Program-made: the position numbers and the translations under genes | NCBI RefSeq assembly: GCF_000213555.1 | Contig: NZ_GL891979.1 | Location: forward strand, 817,858 to 871,071 | Direction: 5' to 3' | DNA: 53,214 nt | Source: Dysgonomonas gadei ATCC BAA-286 | GTDB lineage: Bacteria > Bacteroidota > Bacteroidia > Bacteroidales > Dysgonomonadaceae | Notes under the pieces: model-generated | Seen by the model: only the letters and a program-made list of their open reading frames with translations | Databases searched by the model: none | Told to the model about the DNA's origin: nothing | In this document: positions 42,092 through 51,555 of the stretch, piece by piece | How the letters are laid out: each line of letters begins with the position of its first letter | Numbering within the stretch: the first letter of the stretch is position 1

Positions 42092-43914
42092 AATATCTCG
42101 AGGTAATAGTTTTTACTTTCATTATTTCGGATGAACATTATAAAATCATAGAAGTCTTTATATCTATCGAGAGAATATCTTCCCGGATTAATTAATATAG
42201 TCTTATATACAATCAATTTATTCTCATCCGCTTCAAATTTCAGGGAATACTCTCCAAATTCTGATTTTAATTCCACTGAATCCGGCATTTTCGATATTGT
42301 CTTATCCAATTCGTAATGAATCGTATCTTTATAATACTGAGGATAATCCAATTGTACATCCTGAGTTCGCTTTTCCGGCGACTCAAATGAAGATATGGGT
42401 ATAGGAAAAGATGATAATATTATATTGTTTCCGTATTCTTTGTATAAATTATGGATCTTACAATTTGCCAGCAGGCTTATTTGCGCTCTGTCAGCTTCCT
42501 CCTCCTTGTCAAATTTGAAATCTAATAATTCATACGATCCAGATAGAATGTTGTTGCGGATATATTTGTCCACTGTATTTTTATTTACTTCAGATGCAAG
42601 GCTGTTAAACAGTTCATACCTGTCTCCCCGTTCTGTGGCGGACAGACTTACTTCCGAAGTATTTGTATTCACCAACAAACTTCGCGAACACAATACATCG
42701 TTTTGCTCCAGTGAAGGTATTGTTACGAAATGAGTGTTATGCTCATCCACCAGCAAAGCTTTACGTCCCTGAGTAAAGGTTCCCATATAGCCGAAAGGTG
42801 TATTCTTAGACGTACATTCCAGATACACTGTGTCTTTCCCGAAAGGAACAGTTAGTATCGCATGATTAAATACCTGTGCCGGAAACCCGGTATCTACGTC
42901 TATCACTCTGTCATCAGCATAGATAAGTGTATAATAAGATTTTATACCTGAATACTTTAGTATTGCCTGCATATAATTTGTCAAAGCCTTACAGTCTCCA
43001 TACCTGTTAGCACATACATAGCTCGCCGGATACGTCTGTAATCCTCCAAGATTTATACTTACATTTATATACCGAGTATAGTCCTGCATATATTTGTACA
43101 GCACTTTTACTTTTTCCATATCATTGTCTATGCCGGACAACATTTGACCTATCTTCTGTTGCTCAGCAAGAGGCAGGACATCTTTATCCTTATTCAGGCG
43201 AAATATCCAGTTACCATAAGTAACCCAGCTATCAAAACTTCCCGATTCACCAAATTTAAAATTGAGAGGCACAGTGTATATAGAAGGAGCTTTCGACGTA
43301 TTGGGCGAACTGTATAATTCTGTATTTTGAGTCGGAACGTAGCTGTAAGTCCAGTTATACCTTATAATATCACGCAAAGTATCTATTTGCGGCTCATGCA
43401 CATTTTTTTCCTTAAAACGTATAGGTTGATCGAACGGTGTTTCAACGATTAGATTACCCTCCCGCAAAGGTCTCCGGCTATTCACGTAATTCAGGGTTGC
43501 AGAACTGAGAAACCTTGAATGGCTTATTTTGAAAGAATAAACTATACGATATGGGTAGATATGGTGCTTTAAAGTAAATGATTTTACAAAATCATCCTCA
43601 TATAAAGATATATCAGAAATAGAACTCCTGTCTTTCACCTCATTACCTTTCAGTTTCCTTACTATATTGCCGTTCATATCTTCAATCCAGGCATCACCTA
43701 TCGACACTTTATCCCCTTTAGAATATGGAATAAGTATTTCAGCATCATGATCTCCCATTCGTTCATTTATTTGCAATACAACAGAATCGATACGTTGAAG
43801 CTTATCTCCATTGATCTTATTTACGGATGTGTACTTAATAGTTTCGCTCCTGAATGCCTGAGCAGATACCAAGATAGGAAGAAAAAATGCTATGATAACA
43901 AGTACGTTTTTCAC
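42088..43914 (-). CDS. DUF3857 / transglutaminase-like protein, Cys-His retained
   Basis: About 608 residues from a GTG at 43914 that gives a good signal peptide ('MKNVLVIIAFFLPILVSAQ'). The frame is open to a TTG at 43944, which would add ten charged residues. The DUF3857 domain (about 40-220) precedes a transglutaminase-like domain with Cys in 'ANRYGDCKALTNYMQ' and His in 'FNHAILTV', followed by 'YLECTS', where the usual Asp is Glu. It could be a cysteine protease or transglutaminase acting in the periplasm, or cell-surface-linked. Paired with a dead paralogue, it may form a heterodimer. Substrate unknown. Confidence 0.75.
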   Translation of the reverse strand: MKNVLVIIAFFLPILVSAQAFRSETIKYTSVNKINGDKLQRIDSVVLQINERMGDHDAEILIPYSKGDKVSIGDAWIEDMNGNIVRKLKGNEVKDRSSISDISLYEDDFVKSFTLKHHIYPYRIVYSFKISHSRFLSSATLNYVNSRRPLREGNLIVETPFDQPIRFKEKNVHEPQIDTLRDIIRYNWTYSYVPTQNTELYSSPNTSKAPSIYTVPLNFKFGESGSFDSWVTYGNWIFRLNKDKDVLPLAEQQKIGQMLSGIDNDMEKVKVLYKYMQDYTRYINVSINLGGLQTYPASYVCANRYGDCKALTNYMQAILKYSGIKSYYTLIYADDRVIDVDTGFPAQVFNHAILTVPFGKDTVYLECTSKNTPFGYMGTFTQGRKALLVDEHNTHFVTIPSLEQNDVLCSRSLLVNTNTSEVSLSATERGDRYELFNSLASEVNKNTVDKYIRNNILSGSYELLDFKFDKEEEADRAQISLLANCKIHNLYKEYGNNIILSSFPIPISSFESPEKRTQDVQLDYPQYYKDTIHYELDKTISKMPDSVELKSEFGEYSLKFEADENKLIVYKTILINPGRYSLDRYKDFYDFIMFIRNNESKNYYLEIL

Positions 43915-44051
43915 AGGTACCCGAGTATTAGGATTTGTTTGCAAATATATGAAAATATGTAAATATTCATGCGATTTTACACTATTTTTTCCGAACAGAT
44001 ATATTCCTGAAAAATTATATCAAAAACGGCCTGTAATAACAATAGTTTTTA

Positions 44052-44059
44052 TAACTTTG
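44052..44059 (+). promoter_or_regulatory. Possible -7 element upstream of purH
   Basis: TAACTTTG fits TAnnTTTG and lies 33 bases before the purH ATG. No convincing TTTG lies 19-21 bases upstream, so the assignment is tentative. The region 43915-44091 also holds the start of the divergent DUF3857 operon. Confidence 0.35.
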
Positions 44060-44091
44060 TTCCCCTAAAAAAGTCGGATAATTAACACATC

Positions 44092-45615
44092 ATGTCTTCA
44101 GAGAAAAAAATTAAAACAGCGTTAGTTTCAGTTTATCATAAAGATGGATTGGATGAGATCTTAAAGAAATTAGATAGTTTAGGTGTTCGTTTCATTTCTA
44201 CAGGCGGAACGAAGAGTTTCATTGAATCGTTAGGCTTACCATGCGATGCGGTGGAAGATGCAACAGGTTATCCTTCTATTTTGGGTGGACGAGTAAAAAC
44301 ATTACATCCGAAGATATTTGGTGGTATCCTCTGTCGCAGGGAACTACCCGAAGATATGAAACAAGTGAAAGCATACGATATACAAGAAATTGATCTGGTT
44401 ATCGTAGACTTATATCCTTTTGAAGATACAGTCGCTTCAGGCGCCAGTGAACAAGATATTATAGAAAAAATAGATATAGGTGGAATTTCCCTCATTCGTG
44501 CTGCAGCAAAAAATTTCAAAGACGTAATTATAGTTGCTTCAAAACAGCAATATCAACCATTGATGAACCTGCTTGAAGAAAAGGCCGGAAAATCGGACAT
44601 TACAGACCGTAAATTCTTTGCCAAAGAAGCCTTTTCGGTATCTTCTTCTTATGATACTGCCATATTCAATTATATGGACAATAATGAAGGAACAGCATTC
44701 CGTTATGCAGAAGACAACGCCATGCATCTTCGTTATGGAGAAAATCCACATCAGAAGGGTACATTCTATGGTGACTTCAATGCTATATTTGATCAATTAC
44801 ACGGCCGGGAAATATCATATAACAATTTGCTGGACATAGAATCTGCTATAAGCCTTATCAGCGAATTCGATGAAACAACTGTCGCCATACTTAAGCATAA
44901 CAATGCCTGTGGTATAGCCTCACGTCCTACCGTAGTAGAAGCATGGAAAGATGCTTTAGCCGGAGATCCGGTTTCGGCTTTTGGCGGTATCATCGTCAGC
45001 AACCGTAAAATAGATAAAGCAGCAGCAGAGGAAATCAACAATATATTCTTCGAAATAGTAATTGCACCTGAATATGATAAGGATGCACTTGAAATTTTGG
45101 AACAAAAGAAAAATCGCATTATCTTAGTGCAGAAACAAGGATTGACCGGAAATAAACAGTTCCGTTCGCTCTTGAATGGTGTTTTAGTACAAGATAAAGA
45201 TTTAAGTATACAAACAGCAGACGATTTAAAATTGGTAACAAACAGACCTCTGCAAGGTACAGAACTTGAAGACCTGTTATTTGCCAATAAATTAGTGAAG
45301 CATACTAAATCGAATGCCATCATTTTGGTTAAAAACAAACAATTGTGTGCCGGAGGTACCGGACAGACTTCGCGTGTCGATGCATTGAAACAAGCGATAG
45401 AGAAAGCTAATTCTTTTGCCTTTAATCTCGATGGTTCTGTTATGGCTTCCGATGCATTCTTTCCGTTTCCCGACTGTGTGGAAATAGCAGGCAATGTAGG
45501 AATCACAGCTGTAGTACAACCGGGTGGATCGGTGAAAGATAATTTATCGGTTGAATATTGTAATGAACACAATATTTCGATGGTAATGACTGGTATCCGT
45601 CACTTTAAACATTAA
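44092..45615 (+). CDS. purH: Bifunctional AICAR transformylase / IMP cyclohydrolase
   Basis: A 507-residue enzyme that carries out the last two steps of IMP synthesis. The N-terminal MGS-like IMP cyclohydrolase domain (about 1-140) has 'ALVSVYHKDGLDEILKKLDSLGVRFISTGGT', 'GRVKTLHPKIFGGILCRR' and 'IDIGGISLIRAAAKN'. The C-terminal AICARFT domain (about 190-507) has 'LRYGENPHQKGTFYG', 'LKHNNACGIA' and 'FPFPDCVEIAGNVGITAVVQPGGSVKD'. The length is normal. It is followed 40 bases later by mreB, an arrangement common in Bacteroidales. Confidence 0.97.
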   Translation: MSSEKKIKTALVSVYHKDGLDEILKKLDSLGVRFISTGGTKSFIESLGLPCDAVEDATGYPSILGGRVKTLHPKIFGGILCRRELPEDMKQVKAYDIQEIDLVIVDLYPFEDTVASGASEQDIIEKIDIGGISLIRAAAKNFKDVIIVASKQQYQPLMNLLEEKAGKSDITDRKFFAKEAFSVSSSYDTAIFNYMDNNEGTAFRYAEDNAMHLRYGENPHQKGTFYGDFNAIFDQLHGREISYNNLLDIESAISLISEFDETTVAILKHNNACGIASRPTVVEAWKDALAGDPVSAFGGIIVSNRKIDKAAAEEINNIFFEIVIAPEYDKDALEILEQKKNRIILVQKQGLTGNKQFRSLLNGVLVQDKDLSIQTADDLKLVTNRPLQGTELEDLLFANKLVKHTKSNAIILVKNKQLCAGGTGQTSRVDALKQAIEKANSFAFNLDGSVMASDAFFPFPDCVEIAGNVGITAVVQPGGSVKDNLSVEYCNEHNISMVMTGIRHFKH

Positions 45616-45655
45616 TAATTAACTGGTTAGTAAGCAAATATAAACAAGCTCAAAT

Positions 45656-46681
45656 ATGGGATTATTCTCTTTCACACAAGAAATAGCGATGGATCTTGGC
45701 ACCGCCAATACTATCATAATACATAATGGCAGAATTGTTGTAGACCAGCCCTCAGTAATAGCACTGGAACGCAAAACAGGGAAAGTTATTGCTGTTGGGG
45801 AACAGGCCAGGCAGATGCACGGTAAAACCCATGAAGACATCCGTACTGTAAGACCATTGAAAGATGGTGTTATTGCAGACTTTACGGCTGCCGAACAGAT
45901 GATTCGCGGATTGATAAAGATGTTCAACAATAAGAGCCGTCTCTTCTCTCCGTCGTTACGCATTGTTATTTGTATCCCTTCAGGAAGTACCGAAGTAGAA
46001 ACCCGCGCTATCCGCGACTCTGCAGAACATGCCGGAGGACGCGATGTGTATATGATATACGAACCGATGGCTGCGGCTTTGGGTATCGGTATCGATGTAG
46101 AAGCACCGGAAGGAAATATGATCGTAGATATAGGCGGTGGTACAACAGAAATCGCTGTTATTTCCTTAGGCGGTATCGTATCTAACAAATCGATAAAAAT
46201 TGCAGGGGACGACCTTACTGAAGATATTCAGGAATATATGGGACGCCAGCATAATATCAAAGTAGGGGAGCGTACGGCAGAAAATATAAAGATAGCTGTT
46301 GGCGCTGCTTTGACCGAACTGCCGGATGAAGAAGTTCCGGAAGATTTCATCGTACACGGCCCTAACAGGATGACATCATTGCCGATGGATATTCCTGTAT
46401 CATATCAGGAAATGGCTCATTGTCTCGATAAATCTTTATCCAAAATGGATTCAGCTATTCTGAGTGCTTTGGAACAAACACCTCCCGAATTATATGCTGA
46501 TATTGTTCGCAATGGTATTTATCTGACAGGAGGAGGCGCTTTACTAAGAGGTCTCAGCAAGCGTTTCTCAGACAGAATAGGCATACAGTTCTACGTTGCC
46601 GAAGATCCGCTTCACGCAGTGGCTAAAGGAACAGGAATTGCCTTGAAGAATATTGAGAAATTCAATTTCTTGATGCGGTAA
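45656..46681 (+). CDS. mreB: Rod-shape determining actin homologue MreB
   Basis: A 341-residue actin-family ATPase that positions cell-wall synthesis. Phosphate-binding motifs are 'AMDLGTANTIIIHNGRIVV' (N-terminal) and 'MIVDIGGGTTEIAVISLGGIV'. The adenosine-binding region is 'GIYLTGGGALLRGLSKRFS'. It starts the elongasome operon mreB-mreC-mreD-mrdA-rodA with short gaps and overlaps downstream. Confidence 0.97.
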   Translation: MGLFSFTQEIAMDLGTANTIIIHNGRIVVDQPSVIALERKTGKVIAVGEQARQMHGKTHEDIRTVRPLKDGVIADFTAAEQMIRGLIKMFNNKSRLFSPSLRIVICIPSGSTEVETRAIRDSAEHAGGRDVYMIYEPMAAALGIGIDVEAPEGNMIVDIGGGTTEIAVISLGGIVSNKSIKIAGDDLTEDIQEYMGRQHNIKVGERTAENIKIAVGAALTELPDEEVPEDFIVHGPNRMTSLPMDIPVSYQEMAHCLDKSLSKMDSAILSALEQTPPELYADIVRNGIYLTGGGALLRGLSKRFSDRIGIQFYVAEDPLHAVAKGTGIALKNIEKFNFLMR

Positions 46682-46735
46682 GGTATTCGGGATTATTTCT
46701 TTACCTGACTGATTTATAATAGATAAGAACAGATT

Positions 46736-47599
46736 ATGCGCAACCTGATAAACTTTTTATTAAAGAATAGTTCTTGGTTTGTTTTCATTATACTTGAAAT
46801 AATCTGTTTCTATTTCGTTTTTAGCGGGAATTCATACCAGAAAAGCGTATACTTAAACTCTTCCAATGAAATAACGGGAAGAGTTTATGCTATATCGGGA
46901 AGTATCTCTTCCTATTTTGGGTTGAGGACAGAAAACCAGCAGCTTTTACAAAGAAGTGCTGAATTACAAGCTGAAATAAACGAACTGAAAGATTATATAT
47001 TTGCGATAGAAGCCGATTCGTTGAAAACAGAGGCTTTCCTTCGCGATTCGTTAGGACGAAGAGTTGAGCCTCATTTTGTAATTGCCCGGGTAGAAAAGAA
47101 CAGTATCTCTCTTGTCGATAACTATATGATTATCAACAAAGGCAAGAATAATGGTGTACGGGCCGATATGGGTGTTGTTTCTCAACAGGGGATAGTCGGT
47201 GTTGTTATCGATGCTAGTGCAAATTATGGTATAGTGCAGCCTGTATTGAATCCACATAGTCGATTCAGTTGTAAGATACTCAATTCGAATGCTGCAGGTA
47301 TACTTATCTGGGAAGGGGGGGACCCCCGTTATGCTATGCTTACCGAATATCCTAAATATGAGGATGTGCAGATAGGTGATACGATTGTAACAACCGGCTT
47401 CTCAGACTTCTTTCCCGAAGGGATAATGGTGGGTACAATAGAAGAATACAAGAGTGAGACAGATGATAATTTCAACAGTTTGAAAGTGAAGTTATCTACA
47501 GATTTTGGTTCTCTCAAAAATGTACTTCTCATTAACAATACCAATGAGGAAATAAAAGAACTGGAGAATAAGATTAAAACTAAGAATGTTAAAAAGTAG
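46736..47599 (+). CDS. mreC: Cell-shape protein MreC
   Basis: A 287-residue bitopic membrane protein: one membrane helix (about 13-31), a coiled-coil (about 65-105, 'ENQQLLQRSAELQAEINELKDYI') and two beta-barrel domains with 'GVRADMGVVSQQGIVGVVIDASANYGIVQPVLNPHSRFS' and 'DTIVTTGFSDFFPEGIMVGTIEEY'. It links MreB to PBP2 and RodA. Its end overlaps mreD by 14 bases. Confidence 0.95.
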   Translation: MRNLINFLLKNSSWFVFIILEIICFYFVFSGNSYQKSVYLNSSNEITGRVYAISGSISSYFGLRTENQQLLQRSAELQAEINELKDYIFAIEADSLKTEAFLRDSLGRRVEPHFVIARVEKNSISLVDNYMIINKGKNNGVRADMGVVSQQGIVGVVIDASANYGIVQPVLNPHSRFSCKILNSNAAGILIWEGGDPRYAMLTEYPKYEDVQIGDTIVTTGFSDFFPEGIMVGTIEEYKSETDDNFNSLKVKLSTDFGSLKNVLLINNTNEEIKELENKIKTKNVKK

Positions 47600-48113
47600 C
47601 GTCTTAAAATATGCCTTGATGTTTGTACTGCTTGTATTATTACAGGTATTGGTACTTAACAGGATTTCTTTTCTAAGTTATGCTGTACCTTTCGCATATA
47701 TCTACTTTATACTGAAGTTACCGGTCGGATTCAATAGAAATCTATCCACTTTATTGGGATTTATACTTGGCTTCATTATTGATCTCTTTTGTAATACACC
47801 GGGTATAAATGCAGCAGCCACTACTCTTATTGGTTTTCTTTGTCGCCCTGCACAAGGATTATTCTTTATGGTAGATGATTATGATGAACAGACGCCCGGA
47901 TTGAGACTATTAGGGACTGCATATATGAAATTTGCATTCTTTTTGACTCTTATACACCATGTAGCATTAATCTCAATAGAGTCATTCTCATACTTCAATA
48001 TAAAACTTGTCTTAATAAGGATACTACTATCGACAGTACTCACAACTATCCTTATTTTTGCATTTGAAGGATTTTCGTTAAAGCAAAAGAGTTCATGGCA
48101 AAAATCAACTTAG
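47586..48113 (+). CDS. mreD: Cell-shape membrane protein MreD
   Basis: A 175-residue integral membrane protein with about five or six helices from residue 8. It has no signal peptide, the usual length, and the usual place between mreC and the PBP2 gene. The family has little sequence conservation, so the call leans on context and topology. Both ends overlap their neighbours (14 and 19 bases), which indicates translational coupling. Confidence 0.88.
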   Translation: MLKSSVLKYALMFVLLVLLQVLVLNRISFLSYAVPFAYIYFILKLPVGFNRNLSTLLGFILGFIIDLFCNTPGINAAATTLIGFLCRPAQGLFFMVDDYDEQTPGLRLLGTAYMKFAFFLTLIHHVALISIESFSYFNIKLVLIRILLSTVLTTILIFAFEGFSLKQKSSWQKST

Positions 48114-50062
48114 ACCTCACTAAACGAAAATATGTTTTGGGCGGGATAGCCTGTAGCATAGTACTTATATATATAGTTCAATTGTTCAACCTGCAGATAG
48201 TCAAGAGTGAATACAAAAGTTCTGCCGATGGAAATGCATTCTTCAACAGAACATTATATCCTTCGCGCGGAAAAATATCGGACAGGAACGATAAACTCCT
48301 CGTCTTTAATCAGCCTACATACGACCTTGTATACATTCCCCGCGAAGTACAACCTTTCGATACACTAGATTTATGTAAAGCTCTTGATATTACCCGCGAA
48401 CAGTTCGATAAGCGTTTGGCCGATGTAAAAGACCGCAGGCAGAATCCGGGTTATTCGACCTATACCCAGCAAACTTTTATGACCCAGCTTACCACACAGG
48501 AAAGCGGGATCCTTCAGGAGAAATTATATAAGTTCCCCGGATTTTTCATACAAAAGAGAACTCTGAGGCAATATAACTATCATAACGCAGGCTTGTTGTT
48601 AGGGTATGTAGCCGAAGTTAGCAAGACGCAGATGGAAAACGATGATTACTATGTCAGGGGTGATTATGGCGGAAAGTCGGGGCTAGAGTCATCTTACGAA
48701 AAGTATCTGAGAGGAGAGAAGGGTGTGGAAATACTACTTCGTGATGCTCACGGGCGCATACAAGGTAAATATGAAAATGGTAAGAATGATATAGCACCAA
48801 TTTCAGGGAAAGATTTAACCTTATCCATTGATATTGAATTACAGGCATATGGAGAATATCTGATGCAGAATAAGGTTGGAAGTATTGTTATGATAGAACC
48901 TGCAACCGGCGAAGTCCTATGTTTGGTGACATCTCCTACTTATGATCCGTCCATGTTGCTTGGCGGACGCGATTTTAAAAAGAATTATCTCGAACTGGAG
49001 AATAATCCTTTGAAACCTCTTCTGAACAGACCTATACAAGGTATGTATCCTCCCGGTTCCACATTCAAGACTACACAGGGATTAGTATTTCTGCAAGAAG
49101 ATATTATCACAGAGAATACCATGTATTCCTGTGCCGGTGGATATCCTCCATTAGGAGGCAGGCCTAAATGCCACCCGCATGGTTCTCCTTTAGCTTTGAT
49201 TCCGGCTATTGCAACATCCTGTAATTCATACTTTTGTTATGGATTATCTGCAATGCTTGGTAATAGGAAGAAATATAAAAGCACACCGGAGGCATTTGAA
49301 GTATGGAAAGACCATATGGTAGATATGGGATTCGGCTATCCGCTGGGAGTAGACCTACCTTCCGAAAAGAGAGGCTTCATTCCTAACAGCAACTTCTACA
49401 ACAGAGCATATAAGAATAGCTGGAATGCTTCTACTATCATATCTATAGCAATCGGGCAAGGAGAAGTCACAGCAACTCCGTTGCAGGTTGCTAATTTGGC
49501 CGCAACGATTGCAAACAGAGGCCATTATATCGTACCTCATGTAGTGAAGAATATACAAAACACTCCACTCGATAGCCTTTATACTCACAAACGGGAAACC
49601 GGTATAAAGAAAGAACATTACCAATCTATAGTAGAAGGTATGGCACGTGCTGTGACCGGAGGTACATGCCGCGGAGCAAACCTTCTGCCGGATATTGAAG
49701 TATGCGGTAAAACAGGTACAGCTGAAAACCCTCATGGTAAAGACCACTCTATATTCATGGGGTTTGCACCTAAGGATAACCCTAAAGTGGCCATATTTGT
49801 GATTGTTGAAAATGCAGGATTTGGAGCCACATTCGGAGTTCCTGTAGGAAGACTGATGATGCAAAAATATCTGAAAGGAGAAGTACCTGCCAGTGATAAG
49901 TATATCGAAGACCGGATTGTGAATACAACAATACTTCCTCAGACATTCTTCAACTGGAACCGTACCAACAAACGAACAATGGAGTTTTCTCAGCCTACAC
50001 CAGCAAGCAATGATGTAGAGAGGGATGAAGTGAAACCATTTACTCCGGAGAGCGATAATTGA
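48095..50062 (+). CDS. mrdA: Penicillin-binding protein 2 (elongasome transpeptidase)
   Basis: A 655-residue class B PBP: membrane anchor (about 13-32), a dimerisation/pedestal domain starting 'FFNRTLYPSRGKISDRNDKLLVFNQPTYDLVY', and a transpeptidase domain. The catalytic motifs are S322-T-F-K325 ('PPGSTFKTTQG'), S375-C-N377 and KTGT ('VCGKTGTAENP'). It cross-links side-wall peptidoglycan together with RodA. It overlaps mreD by 19 bases and precedes rodA by 27. Confidence 0.96.
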   Translation: MAKINLDLTKRKYVLGGIACSIVLIYIVQLFNLQIVKSEYKSSADGNAFFNRTLYPSRGKISDRNDKLLVFNQPTYDLVYIPREVQPFDTLDLCKALDITREQFDKRLADVKDRRQNPGYSTYTQQTFMTQLTTQESGILQEKLYKFPGFFIQKRTLRQYNYHNAGLLLGYVAEVSKTQMENDDYYVRGDYGGKSGLESSYEKYLRGEKGVEILLRDAHGRIQGKYENGKNDIAPISGKDLTLSIDIELQAYGEYLMQNKVGSIVMIEPATGEVLCLVTSPTYDPSMLLGGRDFKKNYLELENNPLKPLLNRPIQGMYPPGSTFKTTQGLVFLQEDIITENTMYSCAGGYPPLGGRPKCHPHGSPLALIPAIATSCNSYFCYGLSAMLGNRKKYKSTPEAFEVWKDHMVDMGFGYPLGVDLPSEKRGFIPNSNFYNRAYKNSWNASTIISIAIGQGEVTATPLQVANLAATIANRGHYIVPHVVKNIQNTPLDSLYTHKRETGIKKEHYQSIVEGMARAVTGGTCRGANLLPDIEVCGKTGTAENPHGKDHSIFMGFAPKDNPKVAIFVIVENAGFGATFGVPVGRLMMQKYLKGEVPASDKYIEDRIVNTTILPQTFFNWNRTNKRTMEFSQPTPASNDVERDEVKPFTPESDN

Positions 50063-50089
50063 TAACTATAGACCGACCATACACTTAAG

Positions 50090-51547
50090 ATGTATCAGAG
50101 AGAAGATGAAAATATAAAGAAGAGCCTCGATTGGTTTACCATAGCCTTGTATATCATATTGATACTGGGCGGATGGTTCAGCATATATGGTGCCAGCTAT
50201 CAGTATGAAAATGCGACCAGTATGTTCGACTTATCCGGGAGGGCAGGTATGCAGCTGATATGGATGGGGACATCCATTGTTCTGGGCTTCATCATCTTAA
50301 AGTTGGATAGTAACCTCTATGATATACTCGCTTATTATATATATGCTGCTTTCATACTCCTTTTACTCGCAACGGTCTTTCTGGCAACGGATATCAGAGG
50401 GTCACGATCGTGGCTTAAGATAACCAATTCGATACAGATCCAACCCGCCGAGTTCGCCAAGTTCGCTGTAGCACTGGCTTTAGCCCGATTTCTCAATTCC
50501 TATAATTTCAAGTTGCTTACACCCAAGAATCTGGCTATAATAGCTACTATGATTCTAGTACCTATGGCCCTGATTATGTTACAAAAGGAGACTGGTTCGG
50601 CACTCGTATATACAGTATTCATACTAATGCTGTACAGAGAGGGACTACCCGGAATTATCCTTTTCCTAGGTGTTTCGGCTGTGGTACTCTTTGTTGTAGG
50701 ACTTAAATATTCCGAAACTGATATGGGAATTATCTCTACAGGCGAGTTTATAGCTATTATATTAGTCATTATCATCAGTGCCGTATTGGTTATGAGTTAT
50801 CGCAAAGATGGCATAACCGCCCGTAATATATTCCTTGGAGCAACAGCCGTATTCGGCATTTCATACTTGCTTTCATTAATTAATGTTCCCATCGACTTTG
50901 GTATAGTTGCTCTGGCTGCCCTGGCCATTCTGATTGGCTATCTGCTATATCTGGCTAAGAAGTACTGGTCGAAAGTCTATCTGCTGACAGCCGTATTTGC
51001 CTTTGGCAGCTTATTATTTGTAAGCTCGGTCGACTATCTTTTTACCGATATTATGCAGCCCCACCAGCAGATGCGTATCAAAGTTACGTTAGGTATGGAA
51101 GAAGACCTGATGGGTGCAGGGTATAATGTCAATCAGTCAAAGATCGCAATCGGTTCCGGTGGAGTGCTGGGTAAAGGATATCTGAATGGTACTCAAACCA
51201 AACTGAAATATGTTCCGGAACAAGATACCGACTTCATATTCTGTACAGTTGGTGAAGAACAAGGTTTTGTCGGTTCTGTGCTCGTCTTGCTTTTATTCTT
51301 GGCCCTGATTACCAGATTGATATATCTCGCTGAAAGACAAAAAAATACATTTGGCCGTGTCTATGGCTATTGCGTAGCCTGCATTTTCCTGTTCCATCTG
51401 GCAATCAATATCGGAATGGTTATCGGACTAACTCCCGTGATTGGTATTCCACTACCATTTTTCAGCTATGGGGGATCTTCCCTTTGGGGATTTACCATTC
51501 TTCTGTTTATTTTCCTGCGTATTGATATGGCAAGAAAAAGACGATAG
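50090..51547 (+). CDS. rodA: SEDS peptidoglycan glycosyltransferase RodA
   Basis: A 485-residue SEDS protein with about ten or more membrane helices. Conserved elements are 'KITNSIQIQPAEFAKFAVALALARFL' (loop after helix 4), 'LQKETGSALVY' and 'ATDIRGSRSWL'. 'VPEQDTDFIFCTVGEEQGFVGSVLVLLL' and 'GLTPVIGIPLPFFSYGGSSLWG' form the C-terminal signature. It is somewhat longer than E. coli RodA (370), with extra helices in the middle (about 210-290), as in other Bacteroidetes. It ends the elongasome operon and converges on the next gene, eight bases away. Confidence 0.95.
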   Translation: MYQREDENIKKSLDWFTIALYIILILGGWFSIYGASYQYENATSMFDLSGRAGMQLIWMGTSIVLGFIILKLDSNLYDILAYYIYAAFILLLLATVFLATDIRGSRSWLKITNSIQIQPAEFAKFAVALALARFLNSYNFKLLTPKNLAIIATMILVPMALIMLQKETGSALVYTVFILMLYREGLPGIILFLGVSAVVLFVVGLKYSETDMGIISTGEFIAIILVIIISAVLVMSYRKDGITARNIFLGATAVFGISYLLSLINVPIDFGIVALAALAILIGYLLYLAKKYWSKVYLLTAVFAFGSLLFVSSVDYLFTDIMQPHQQMRIKVTLGMEEDLMGAGYNVNQSKIAIGSGGVLGKGYLNGTQTKLKYVPEQDTDFIFCTVGEEQGFVGSVLVLLLFLALITRLIYLAERQKNTFGRVYGYCVACIFLFHLAINIGMVIGLTPVIGIPLPFFSYGGSSLWGFTILLFIFLRIDMARKRR

Positions 51548-51555
51548 ATAAAGTA

